Shown here piece after piece: positions 7,330 through 15,163 of a stretch of DNA of 64,000 bases. Each line of letters starts with the position of its first letter. Within the stretch, counting starts at the first letter, position 1. The DNA lies in contig JAFWEV010000060.1 of the NCBI GenBank assembly GCA_017512745.1, positions 57,715-121,714 of the forward strand, written 5' to 3'. This DNA comes from Oscillospiraceae bacterium (lineage in GTDB: Bacteria > Bacillota > Clostridia > Oscillospirales > Ruminococcaceae). The notes beneath the pieces were generated by a model. It did no database searches and had not been told where the DNA came from. It saw only the letters and a list, made by a program, of their open reading frames with translations. Made by a program: the position numbers and the translations under genes.

Positions 7330-9658
7330 TGAGTTCTCCTTCAAAGTGATAGTTTCCGGCACTCAGCGTTTTTGCGCTGCCGTCCGGCAGAGTGAGTTCT
7401 GCAGTTGTTCCTTCCGGCACCGTGCAGGTGTAGGCGAAGCCGTTACCGGAACGCTCCCAGCGGGAACGGATCGTCCCAAACCGGGTCTTATAGGTTCCCT
7501 CCGCCCATGTCAGGCTGCCGCCAATGATGGGACGCAACTCAAATTTCCGGAAGCCAGGTGCATCGAAAGTCGGACGGATACCTGCCGCATATTCAAAAAG
7601 GAACTGGCAGACAGCGCCGAAAGAGTAATGATTGAAGCTGTCGCGGAACACGTCCATTCCGTCCCAGTTCTCCAGCATAGTCGTCGCCCCAAGAGTGACC
7701 GGATGCAGCCAGCCCGGAGCAGAAGTCTGTTCCAGGATACGAAATGCTTCATCTGCCAAGCCGTTGTCGCAGAGCGTCGGCAACAGATAAACGGTAGACA
7801 GGAATCCTGTATTCAGGTGGTAATCAGCTGCTTCCAGTTCTTTTTTGAGCTGCGCGATCACCAGAGGCTTCTTTTCCTCACTGACCATATCCAGCGCAAG
7901 GGCGCGGATATATGCCGCCTGATGTCCCTGCTGGATCGTTCCGTCATCGCCTATGAGATATTGATCATAGGCGGCTTTTATTCTTTCGGAGATGGCGGCA
8001 TAGCGTTCCGCGTCTTCGTCGTTCCCGAGAATGCGGGCCATATGTGCGAGATTGCGGCAGCTGCGCCTGGTATATGCTGTTGCAACCTCGGGCTTGCCGT
8101 ATCTGGCCATATAGGTAACGAAGTCCGCCCCTGTGCCACCTTTCGCAAACAGCTCTATTACTTCCGGCGCGGGAGGCAGCGGTTCATTCCATTCGCCGTA
8201 ATGGAAGCGTGTGTCGTAGATATAATCTCCGTCCCCGTTTGCATACCATGGTCTGTCCGCGTACATGGGGTTTTGTTCCTTCATGCAGTGCAGAGAGAAC
8301 TCTACCCACTTTTTCGCCGCTTCGTAGTGTTCCTCCAGGATAGATCTGTCTCCGTACATCAGGTACATCTGATACGGGATCCACACTGCGGAATCACCCC
8401 AGCCAACACTGTCCTCGCCGATGTTGCCGTCGCCTGTTGGTCCGGCCAAAGCCATTGCGGGGCTGACGGCCTGAACTGCTTTCAGCTCTTCCGGATTGTG
8501 AACACTGGAGGTTGACGGGAAGGTTATCCCCAATTTACCGGAGGCGTACTGCTCAATGGTCTGATCCACCAGCCATTTTTTGAAAAACTGCTGTACATCC
8601 ATGAAGTATGCCGCCGTGCGGCAGTAGATCATGGCGTCGCCTGTCCAGGCGTTGCGCTCTCTCGTGGGGCAGTCCACCGGTACATCCAGAAAGTTGCCTT
8701 TCTGGCTCCAGCGTGCGTTTTCCACCAGTTTGTCGATCAGTTCATTGGAACAGCGGAAGTCACCTGTATTTTCCATATCGGAATAGACAGCGACGGCCTC
8801 AAAGTCCGCATTTTCCGATTCAATACCTTCCACAAGCGCATACCGGAAGCCGAACACCGCAAAGTGCGGCGTGTACTCCTCGATCTCCGCACCTTTGCAG
8901 ATATAGGTTACCTCCTGGAATTCCGCCATTCTGCCGTCGCAGTTGGCAGTGGAAAAACACCCGTCCTTGTCCAATCCTTCTCCGTGCTTGAGATGTACGG
9001 TCTGCCCGCGTTCGGTATTGCGAAGAGTCATGTGAACGTAACCCGCGATGTTCTGTCCGAAATCGATGACCAGTTTCCCGACGGCATCGCGCATGGGTTT
9101 GCCCGGAAAGCGCTCCTTTTCCCGTACAGGTACACTCTGGTTCTCAATCAGAGCGCCTTCGGTGTGCTCGGTACAGAGGACTGCCTTTTGCCAGGCGTGC
9201 CATTCTGTACGGGCATCATAAACTTCGCCCTTCTGCATATCCGACCGCAGGACGGGTCCAAGGCCGACGTCCCAGTCTTCCCCCGTCGGGAGAATCTGTT
9301 TCCCGCCATCTGCATACGTAAGCGTCAGCTCGCCCCAGAGTGCCAGAGTGTAACCGAAATTGTTATTCCAGCGCCACCAGCCGTCACCAACGGTAACAAG
9401 CAGCTCATTGCCACCCTCTTTCAGAAGGGCGGTTATGTCATATTCCTGGACCTGTATGCGGTAATAGTAACTCGTGAAGCCCGGTAAAAAGCGGTTTTCC
9501 GTTACGCTTCTTCCATTGACCTGCGCTTCATAGACACCATGGGCTGAAAGTCGTAAAACGGCCTTATTCAGCTTACGGTGCAGTTCAAAGCACCGTCTGA
9601 AAACCGGCACCAGATGATTGTTTTTATTATCTGCGGGATGACATATCCACTTTGCCAT
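7322..9658 (-). CDS. GH78 alpha-L-rhamnosidase
   Basis: Predicted 778 residues, with N-terminal beta-sandwich domains that include the WHAW and FGQNIAGYV motifs typical of bacterial rhamnosidases, then an (alpha/alpha)6 barrel. DCPTRERNAWTGD at residues 329-341 supplies Asp329, Glu334 and Asp341, with the same spacing as the catalytic trio of characterised GH78 enzymes such as the Bacillus RhaB. It should release terminal alpha-L-rhamnose from pectic (rhamnogalacturonan) or flavonoid oligosaccharides. No signal peptide is present, so it acts in the cytoplasm on imported chains. Its ATG shares one base with the TGA of the GH3 gene (TGATG), and its ribosome site AAAGGAG lies inside that gene. 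It is the strongest clue that the operon deals with a rhamnose-containing glycan. Confidence 0.92.
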   Translation of the reverse strand: MAKWICHPADNKNNHLVPVFRRCFELHRKLNKAVLRLSAHGVYEAQVNGRSVTENRFLPGFTSYYYRIQVQEYDITALLKEGGNELLVTVGDGWWRWNNNFGYTLALWGELTLTYADGGKQILPTGEDWDVGLGPVLRSDMQKGEVYDARTEWHAWQKAVLCTEHTEGALIENQSVPVREKERFPGKPMRDAVGKLVIDFGQNIAGYVHMTLRNTERGQTVHLKHGEGLDKDGCFSTANCDGRMAEFQEVTYICKGAEIEEYTPHFAVFGFRYALVEGIESENADFEAVAVYSDMENTGDFRCSNELIDKLVENARWSQKGNFLDVPVDCPTRERNAWTGDAMIYCRTAAYFMDVQQFFKKWLVDQTIEQYASGKLGITFPSTSSVHNPEELKAVQAVSPAMALAGPTGDGNIGEDSVGWGDSAVWIPYQMYLMYGDRSILEEHYEAAKKWVEFSLHCMKEQNPMYADRPWYANGDGDYIYDTRFHYGEWNEPLPPAPEVIELFAKGGTGADFVTYMARYGKPEVATAYTRRSCRNLAHMARILGNDEDAERYAAISERIKAAYDQYLIGDDGTIQQGHQAAYIRALALDMVSEEKKPLVIAQLKKELEAADYHLNTGFLSTVYLLPTLCDNGLADEAFRILEQTSAPGWLHPVTLGATTMLENWDGMDVFRDSFNHYSFGAVCQFLFEYAAGIRPTFDAPGFRKFELRPIIGGSLTWAEGTYKTRFGTIRSRWERSGNGFAYTCTVPEGTTAELTLPDGSAKTLSAGNYHFEGELNG

Positions 9659-12099
9659 CAGCTTAACTCCTTTGAAAGTGCCAGTATCCTTCCCGCGCAG
9701 ACTTCCAGTTCTGCACGCGTGATCGTCCCGTCCTTCAATCCTGTCAATATGCCGTCGACATCCTCTTTGGATCCAGACATCATCAGATCATTGCCGGCTT
9801 TGATGCAGAGCGCCGGGTCGGAAGCACCGTAGACGCCCAGATTGAACTTATCGTTGGTGGTGCCCCAGTCGGTCATAGCAATGCCTTCAAACCCCCATTC
9901 CCCGCGCAGCACCGTATTGATCAGATCGCCGCGGTTCGCGGTATGGGTGCCGTTCAGCAGGTTATAGGATGTCATAAGCGCCTTCGGGGCAGCTTCTTTT
10001 ACACAGATCTCGAATCCTTTCAGATAGATCTCCCGCAGAGCGCGCTGGGATACCACACTGTTGGAACCAAAGCGGTTGGTCTCCTGATTGTTGCAGGCAA
10101 AATGTTTGATCGTGACGGCGCACTTTCCGTGCTTTTGCACGCCGCGTGTCACCGCCGCCGCGGTTTTGCCGGAGATCACGGGATCCTCCGAATAGTATTC
10201 AAAATTTCTGCCGCAAAGCGGACTGCGGTGGATATTCAGCGCCGGCGCAAGCCAGACATTGGCGCCAAAAAGCTCCATTTCTTCGCCGACCAGATCGCCG
10301 CAGACTTCCGCGACAGCCGGATTCCATGCCTGCGCCAATGCCGTGCCGATGGGGATCGCTGAGGCATAATGATACAAAACCGTGTTGGTTTTCGCTTTTT
10401 CTTCGTTTTGCTGCAATTTCAGATGGATCAGCTGACGGATCTCAGGCGGAAGAATGTTCAGAATACTGTTGAATGCATCTGCATCCATGCCTTCCTGTCC
10501 GTCTGCTGTCTCTATGTACTTAGTAGCCAGGCGCAGTCCCGCAGGACCATCGGCCATAACGATGGTGCCATAACCTTTTCCGCTCACAACAGTTGCAGTC
10601 TCTCCGGCTCCGCCCGCCAGACGGGAAGCGGAATTGCCGATGATCGCCGCCATCCCCTCCGCATCCGAATGCTTGCCGGCACAGATCGTGGCCAGCTCCC
10701 TGACGGAGAAATCATAAAGGTTCTCCAAGCCGATATGTTTCCGGGAAGCTTTCTCCCTGTCATAATGTCCGATACGGCCAAGCGAAGATGCAGCGATTCG
10801 GATGCAGGGCAGGTCATCGGAGATCTCACGCATGATCTGCGGCTGCCAGTCCTCAAAGTCCGCCTCTCCTCCGGAATGGCTGAATGTGTCGGATGTTACA
10901 GTTCCGTCCAGAATCACGACGCCTACTGGTGTATCACCTAAACTAAACAGGTATTTGCCCTGTTCCAGCAGCCAGCAGTCGTTTTCGGCGTCCCAGCTTG
11001 CCATGTTCTCAAAAGGAAGTTCGATTTTAAGGATCTCGCTCTCGCCGGGAAGAAGCTCGCTTGTCTTACGATAAACACCGAGCTCCCGGAGCGGCTTGAT
11101 CAGCTTTCCATTTGGTGCTGAATAATAAAGCTGCACGGCTTCTTTTCCCGGGAAGCTTCCGGTATTTCCGACCTTGGCTTCAATGGTCGCAATCCCGTTT
11201 TCCACTGAAAATCCGGTACAATCCGTTTCAAATTCCGTGTAACTCAGGCCATAACCAAAGGAGAAGAGCGGGTTGACGCCTGCAGCGTCATAATAACGAT
11301 AGCCGACGAAAACGCCTTCCTTATAGCGCGTGTCGTCCCGCTCGGCAAAGTCTCCGATCGACATGATGTCTCCGGCCTTCGCCCAGGTGGTGGTCAGCTT
11401 TCCGGACGGGTTTGCTTTCCCCAACAGCACGTCTGCAAAAGCATCTCCTGTCACACTGCCCAGCTGACTCAGCAGAAGAACATTGTCCACCTGATCCAGT
11501 ACGGGTGAAATGTCCACCGGACCGCCAACGTTCAGTACCAGCATGAATTTCTTGTATTGTTTGGCGCAGCGCAGTATATCCCGTTTTTCATCTGCTGTCA
11601 GAAGATAGTCGCCCTCATTACCGGGGCGGTCAGCGCCTTCCCCGGAATTGCGTGAAAGGACATAAATACAGACATCCCCTTCCCCATCTATAGGAAAGTC
11701 ATACTGAGGTTCAGCTGGTGTTCGACCCATACCGACAAGAAAAACAGATTTGCCGAGTTCCTTTGCCTCTCGGGCAATACCATCGTAAAAGCCCTGGATC
11801 ACGGCTTCCCGCGCAGCCTTATAGCCGTCCATCCAGGCCTTGGTGGTAACGGTGAAACCGGCGTTTTCCAATCCTTCTTCCACACTGACATAATGCCGCA
11901 CATTCACGTCGCCGCTTCCGGTGCCGCCTTTGACGGTCTCTCTGGCACCTGCTCCGTACAGTGCAACTTTACAGGGTGCAGAAAGCGGAAAATCACCGTT
12001 CTTTTTCAACAGCACCATGCATTCCGGCGCAAGTGTCCTGAGCATTGCCAGATGTTCTTTTTCAAACTCCTGCACTGCAGGAGAATCGATCCTGATCAT
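9658..12099 (-). CDS. GH3 beta-glycosidase with circularly permuted domain order
   Basis: Predicted 813 residues. The domain order is inverted relative to most GH3 enzymes: the alpha/beta sandwich domain comes first (about 25-240), then the fibronectin-like domain (about 300-400). The catalytic TIM barrel is last, with SDAEGMAAIIGN, NVWLAPALNIHRSPLCGRNFEYYSEDP split around residue 610, and the nucleophile in GIAMTDWG (Asp744). This permuted form is known from Butyrivibrio and Ruminococcus enzymes. It should cleave beta-glucosides or beta-xylosides from the non-reducing end in the cytoplasm; no signal peptide is seen. The gene starts 6 bases after the hydrolase gene upstream, using GGAGGGTT as ribosome site, and ends in a TGATG overlap with the rhamnosidase. 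Confidence 0.92.
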   Translation of the reverse strand: MIRIDSPAVQEFEKEHLAMLRTLAPECMVLLKKNGDFPLSAPCKVALYGAGARETVKGGTGSGDVNVRHYVSVEEGLENAGFTVTTKAWMDGYKAAREAVIQGFYDGIAREAKELGKSVFLVGMGRTPAEPQYDFPIDGEGDVCIYVLSRNSGEGADRPGNEGDYLLTADEKRDILRCAKQYKKFMLVLNVGGPVDISPVLDQVDNVLLLSQLGSVTGDAFADVLLGKANPSGKLTTTWAKAGDIMSIGDFAERDDTRYKEGVFVGYRYYDAAGVNPLFSFGYGLSYTEFETDCTGFSVENGIATIEAKVGNTGSFPGKEAVQLYYSAPNGKLIKPLRELGVYRKTSELLPGESEILKIELPFENMASWDAENDCWLLEQGKYLFSLGDTPVGVVILDGTVTSDTFSHSGGEADFEDWQPQIMREISDDLPCIRIAASSLGRIGHYDREKASRKHIGLENLYDFSVRELATICAGKHSDAEGMAAIIGNSASRLAGGAGETATVVSGKGYGTIVMADGPAGLRLATKYIETADGQEGMDADAFNSILNILPPEIRQLIHLKLQQNEEKAKTNTVLYHYASAIPIGTALAQAWNPAVAEVCGDLVGEEMELFGANVWLAPALNIHRSPLCGRNFEYYSEDPVISGKTAAAVTRGVQKHGKCAVTIKHFACNNQETNRFGSNSVVSQRALREIYLKGFEICVKEAAPKALMTSYNLLNGTHTANRGDLINTVLRGEWGFEGIAMTDWGTTNDKFNLGVYGASDPALCIKAGNDLMMSGSKEDVDGILTGLKDGTITRAELEVCAGRILALSKELS

Positions 12100-12105
12100 A
12101 TCCGT

Positions 12106-13137
12106 TTAACCCTCCAGATTGTTGACTATCCGGTGCAGTGCTTTGTCGATCTCCGCGATCGCTTCAGCGGGAATCTGCACCATCTCCATGATCTCACGCG
12201 CGGTATTATTCCCCACCGCCGTCATCAATCCTTCTGTGGAAAACTGCCTGGCTTTCGCAACGGCCTCGATGGCTGCATACATCGGTGCAAGAACAGTCTG
12301 CGCTTCATCACTCTGCTTCAGAAGATGCGAAAGTGTACAGTCTACGCTGAGCACCGGTGTGAAGTTGCCGTTCATGGAGCCTGCACGCACGGGTTCGGTA
12401 AAACCTCCGCGGGTAAGTTTTCCCATGATCTCACCCAGCCATTCAATACTGTCCGGTATCCAGCGGGGCAGGCGCGGGCATACGGAATTTGTAATGATCC
12501 AATCCTCTCCCGTAGAGAAGCCATGCCCACCGTAGGAATAGATATGGCTTTCAAAAGCAACACCATTCTCCGCCAGCGCCAGTTCCATACGCAGACTATT
12601 GGAGATGTCCACCGTGCGGTCGTCGCGGGCAGCAACAAGGAAACAGGGGCAGGTCGCAGGCGTTACATGCTCATGAGGATAAGGCATGCTGGGCTGACAC
12701 ATATCGCAGATGTCTTTCAGGACCGCCGGATAAACCAGGACGGCTGCTGCAGGCTTATGCTCCGCTACCGTGGCTGCGCATGCAGCCAGATGGCCGCCGG
12801 CCGAAAAGCCGACGACTGCGATCTTATCAACGTCTACGTGCCACGTTTCCGAGTTTTCCACAATCTGATCCATCGCCTGTTCATAATCCATGAGTGGCAG
12901 AGGCCACTTTCCCTTCGGTGTGCAGGTATAGCGCAGGACAAAAGCCTGATATCCCGCTTTCAGATATGCCATAGCCACGGGATCAGCCTCCCGGTCTGAG
13001 CACATGGCGTAGCCCCCTCCGGGGATCACCAGCATGGCGGGACGTTTGTTAAAACCGAACTCACCGTCTACTTCCTGGATATATGCCGTCAGTGTAACGT
13101 TTCTGTTTTCATTCAAAATAATCTTTTGCGCTATCAT
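12106..13137 (-). CDS. Alpha/beta hydrolase, probable carbohydrate acetylesterase
   Basis: About 343 residues. The N-terminal half is an alpha/beta hydrolase of the acetylesterase/BD-FAE type: oxyanion motif IPGGGYAMCSDREADP, nucleophile elbow GFSAGGHLA, DDRTV for the acid and GGHGFS for the histidine. The last 100 residues are helical (VLSVDCTLSHLLKQSDEAQT), look like an extra domain and are not recognised. ATG at 13137 is chosen because AAAGGAGATCGCGAC precedes it; a TTG 18 bases upstream would put that site inside the gene. It is cytoplasmic by sequence. In this operon it likely removes acetyl or similar ester groups from imported oligosaccharides, one of four soluble esterase-like proteins here. 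Confidence 0.82.
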   Translation of the reverse strand: MIAQKIILNENRNVTLTAYIQEVDGEFGFNKRPAMLVIPGGGYAMCSDREADPVAMAYLKAGYQAFVLRYTCTPKGKWPLPLMDYEQAMDQIVENSETWHVDVDKIAVVGFSAGGHLAACAATVAEHKPAAAVLVYPAVLKDICDMCQPSMPYPHEHVTPATCPCFLVAARDDRTVDISNSLRMELALAENGVAFESHIYSYGGHGFSTGEDWIITNSVCPRLPRWIPDSIEWLGEIMGKLTRGGFTEPVRAGSMNGNFTPVLSVDCTLSHLLKQSDEAQTVLAPMYAAIEAVAKARQFSTEGLMTAVGNNTAREIMEMVQIPAEAIAEIDKALHRIVNNLEG

Positions 13138-13151
13138 GTCGCGATCTCCTT

Positions 13152-14276
13152 TCAAAGTAATCCAAGACCCAGTTTCAGCACTTCACCGCTGACCCCGCGT
13201 CTCATCCAGTCGGCACAGCTCACATCATCCACTACAGTGGTGAAAGCGGCATTTGATCCGCAGAGGCAATGGACGGTCAGATCGGCATCCTTGCTGTTTT
13301 TGTCCGGAGTGTCAAAGAGAAACATACTCAGATCCGGGATCTCTTTCTGCAGATTCTCCAGCATCTCCCTGAGCTTCCGCTGGAAGCTTATGCCAGCGGT
13401 CTTATCCGGGATCCAGCGCCCGTCCTCCAGATACATCTCCATCTGGGTCAGCGCGGCATCCCGCACGGAACAGCAGTACATGATCTTGATCTCCGGATGA
13501 TTTTTATGAAGTGCCAGCAGGCTGTCGGAGACGATCTCATTTCCGGTGAGGCGCACCGCGATCTCCTCCGGTGCTTTCCAGACCTCTCTTGCCACCCGCT
13601 GCCAGTCGTAGTGCATCATGGCGCTGTCTACACAGGCTGTAATATCCCGGCACTTCGGGAACGCAGCTGCGACAGAATCGGTAAGCAGGGACGTCGCGAA
13701 GGCTCCCGCAGAAAATCCGGTCACCAAAATCTGATCCGGATTCGGCACAAGCTCTTTGATCTTTTTCAGCAACATCCGGAAATTCGCATAACCGTGGTGA
13801 TGAAGTACTGCAGGTTTTCCTTCCAGATCTGTATAGGGAAAATCTCCGGTTCCGCAGTGGAAGTCCCCTGTGGCGTAGGTCACGAACAACACGTTCCAGT
13901 CCCGGAACGGATTCTTTTTTGACTGCCCGAAGGTTCCGATTCGGAGAATCACGTCTCCGAACCGCACATCATCGGAGTAGAACATCTCGCCCTGTCCGCC
14001 CACGCGCTGAGGTCTGGCTGCAGTGTACTCGTCTACCGAAACACCGCCTCCGGAAAAACCGATCATCAGCTTGTTTTCACTGCCCAGGCGAATGCAGCCG
14101 TGATATGGATTGCCGTTGGCGCAAAGAGCACCGTCCGGCCAGTATTCGTAGTTTTTGCCTTGCTTCGGGCGCTCCGGCAGTTCGGGGAACCGGGTCAGTT
14201 CGATATAGTCGGCTAGAAGCCGGTTGAACAGAGGCCAACCCTTTCGGTCCTCCTTATGCGTTTTCCGTTTTGCCAT
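13152..14276 (-). CDS. Pectin acetylesterase-like alpha/beta hydrolase, soluble paralogue
   Basis: Predicted 374 residues, no signal peptide or anchor. It shares with the protein at 3774-4889 the block HGCIRLGSENKLMIGFSGGGVS, the GDFHCGTGDFPY motif, nucleophile elbow GFSAGAFATSL and the sequence around ITACVDSAMM. These mark the pectinacetylesterase/NOTUM family; Ser in GFSAGAF is the likely nucleophile. A Cys-Ser-Val-Arg-Asp stretch (CCSVRDAAL) matches CSYRDDTL in the paralogue. The start lies 23 bases inside the preceding hydrolase gene, with GGGAAGGAAA upstream, so the two are translationally linked. It would deacetylate pectic oligosaccharides after import. Substrate is inferred from family and operon only. 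Confidence 0.8.
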   Translation of the reverse strand: MAKRKTHKEDRKGWPLFNRLLADYIELTRFPELPERPKQGKNYEYWPDGALCANGNPYHGCIRLGSENKLMIGFSGGGVSVDEYTAARPQRVGGQGEMFYSDDVRFGDVILRIGTFGQSKKNPFRDWNVLFVTYATGDFHCGTGDFPYTDLEGKPAVLHHHGYANFRMLLKKIKELVPNPDQILVTGFSAGAFATSLLTDSVAAAFPKCRDITACVDSAMMHYDWQRVAREVWKAPEEIAVRLTGNEIVSDSLLALHKNHPEIKIMYCCSVRDAALTQMEMYLEDGRWIPDKTAGISFQRKLREMLENLQKEIPDLSMFLFDTPDKNSKDADLTVHCLCGSNAAFTTVVDDVSCADWMRRGVSGEVLKLGLGLL

Positions 14277-15162
14277 GATTTTCCTTCCCGCTCATTGCAT
14301 AGAGCTCTCTAGCCTTTTCCACCTTATAGCGGAAGCAGTCCTCCCTCAGCTTATCCTGCTCCGGTTTTTCCTCGGTCTTGTCGGTGCCGAAGCCGTGATA
14401 GCCATCTTTGTACATCTTCAGATCCAGCAGTTTGCCGTGCTGTTTCAGAAGCTCTGCATAATGCTCTCCCTGTGGATGCAGGGGATCACGGCCGCAGACG
14501 ATAACTACTGCCGGGGAAAGCTTTTCAAGCGTATTCTCCGAGATCTTCGCAGCCGGTGACAGCACTTCGCTGTCTAAGGGGATTTCCGGCGGATAAAGCT
14601 CAAACATCATTTTGTAGAGCTTGTCCCCCTCCGGGAAGTCGATCGGGATCGTGTGGGTGAAGTCCAGGAAGGGCACCTCCATGATCTGTCCCGCGATTCT
14701 CACTCCCTGCTGTGCCAGCAGGATAGCGGAGCCGGCCGTGAGGTGCCCACCTGCACTGCCGCCGGAAAGGATGATCCTTTCGGGGTCTATACCCAGCTGC
14801 ATTGCGTGAGATTTCAGCCATTTGACGGTATCCACGACCTCCTCCTGCGGATAAGGGAAGCTCTTGTCATACAGACGCTTGTAGTTCACATTGACCACAA
14901 AGGCTCCCAGCTCCTCGCTCAGCCGTTTGCAATAGCGGTCGTCGTCCACCGCATCCAGGCCGACCCATGCGCCTCCATGGATCTGTACGAACACCGGCAT
15001 ATTCTCCCGCTTTTCGGGATAGTAAAACAGTACCTCTACCGGATCCTTACCTTCGCGCCGGATGAAGCTGCGATCTCCAATAACGGGATCTGTCTTATAA
15101 TGCTTGTTGATTTTATGGAAGCGGGCGTTCATCACCGCCCGTTTGATTGCTGTAAACGCCAT
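14254..15162 (-). CDS. Alpha/beta hydrolase of the hormone-sensitive-lipase-like type
   Basis: Predicted 302 residues. It has QIHGGAWVGLDA as the oxyanion-hole HGG motif, nucleophile elbow SGGSAGGHLTAGS, CGRDPLHPQG for the acid and DGYHGFGTD for the catalytic histidine. This is the family of small carboxylesterases to which many carbohydrate acetyl and feruloyl esterases of gut Clostridia belong. It is cytoplasmic by sequence. It starts one base after the TGA of the GH2 gene and its own 3' end overlaps the next gene by 23 bases. The number of esterases in one operon suggests a heavily substituted substrate. Which ester each enzyme removes cannot be told apart here. Confidence 0.82.
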   Translation of the reverse strand: MAFTAIKRAVMNARFHKINKHYKTDPVIGDRSFIRREGKDPVEVLFYYPEKRENMPVFVQIHGGAWVGLDAVDDDRYCKRLSEELGAFVVNVNYKRLYDKSFPYPQEEVVDTVKWLKSHAMQLGIDPERIILSGGSAGGHLTAGSAILLAQQGVRIAGQIMEVPFLDFTHTIPIDFPEGDKLYKMMFELYPPEIPLDSEVLSPAAKISENTLEKLSPAVVIVCGRDPLHPQGEHYAELLKQHGKLLDLKMYKDGYHGFGTDKTEEKPEQDKLREDCFRYKVEKARELYAMSGKENHGKTENA

Positions 15163-15163
15163 G

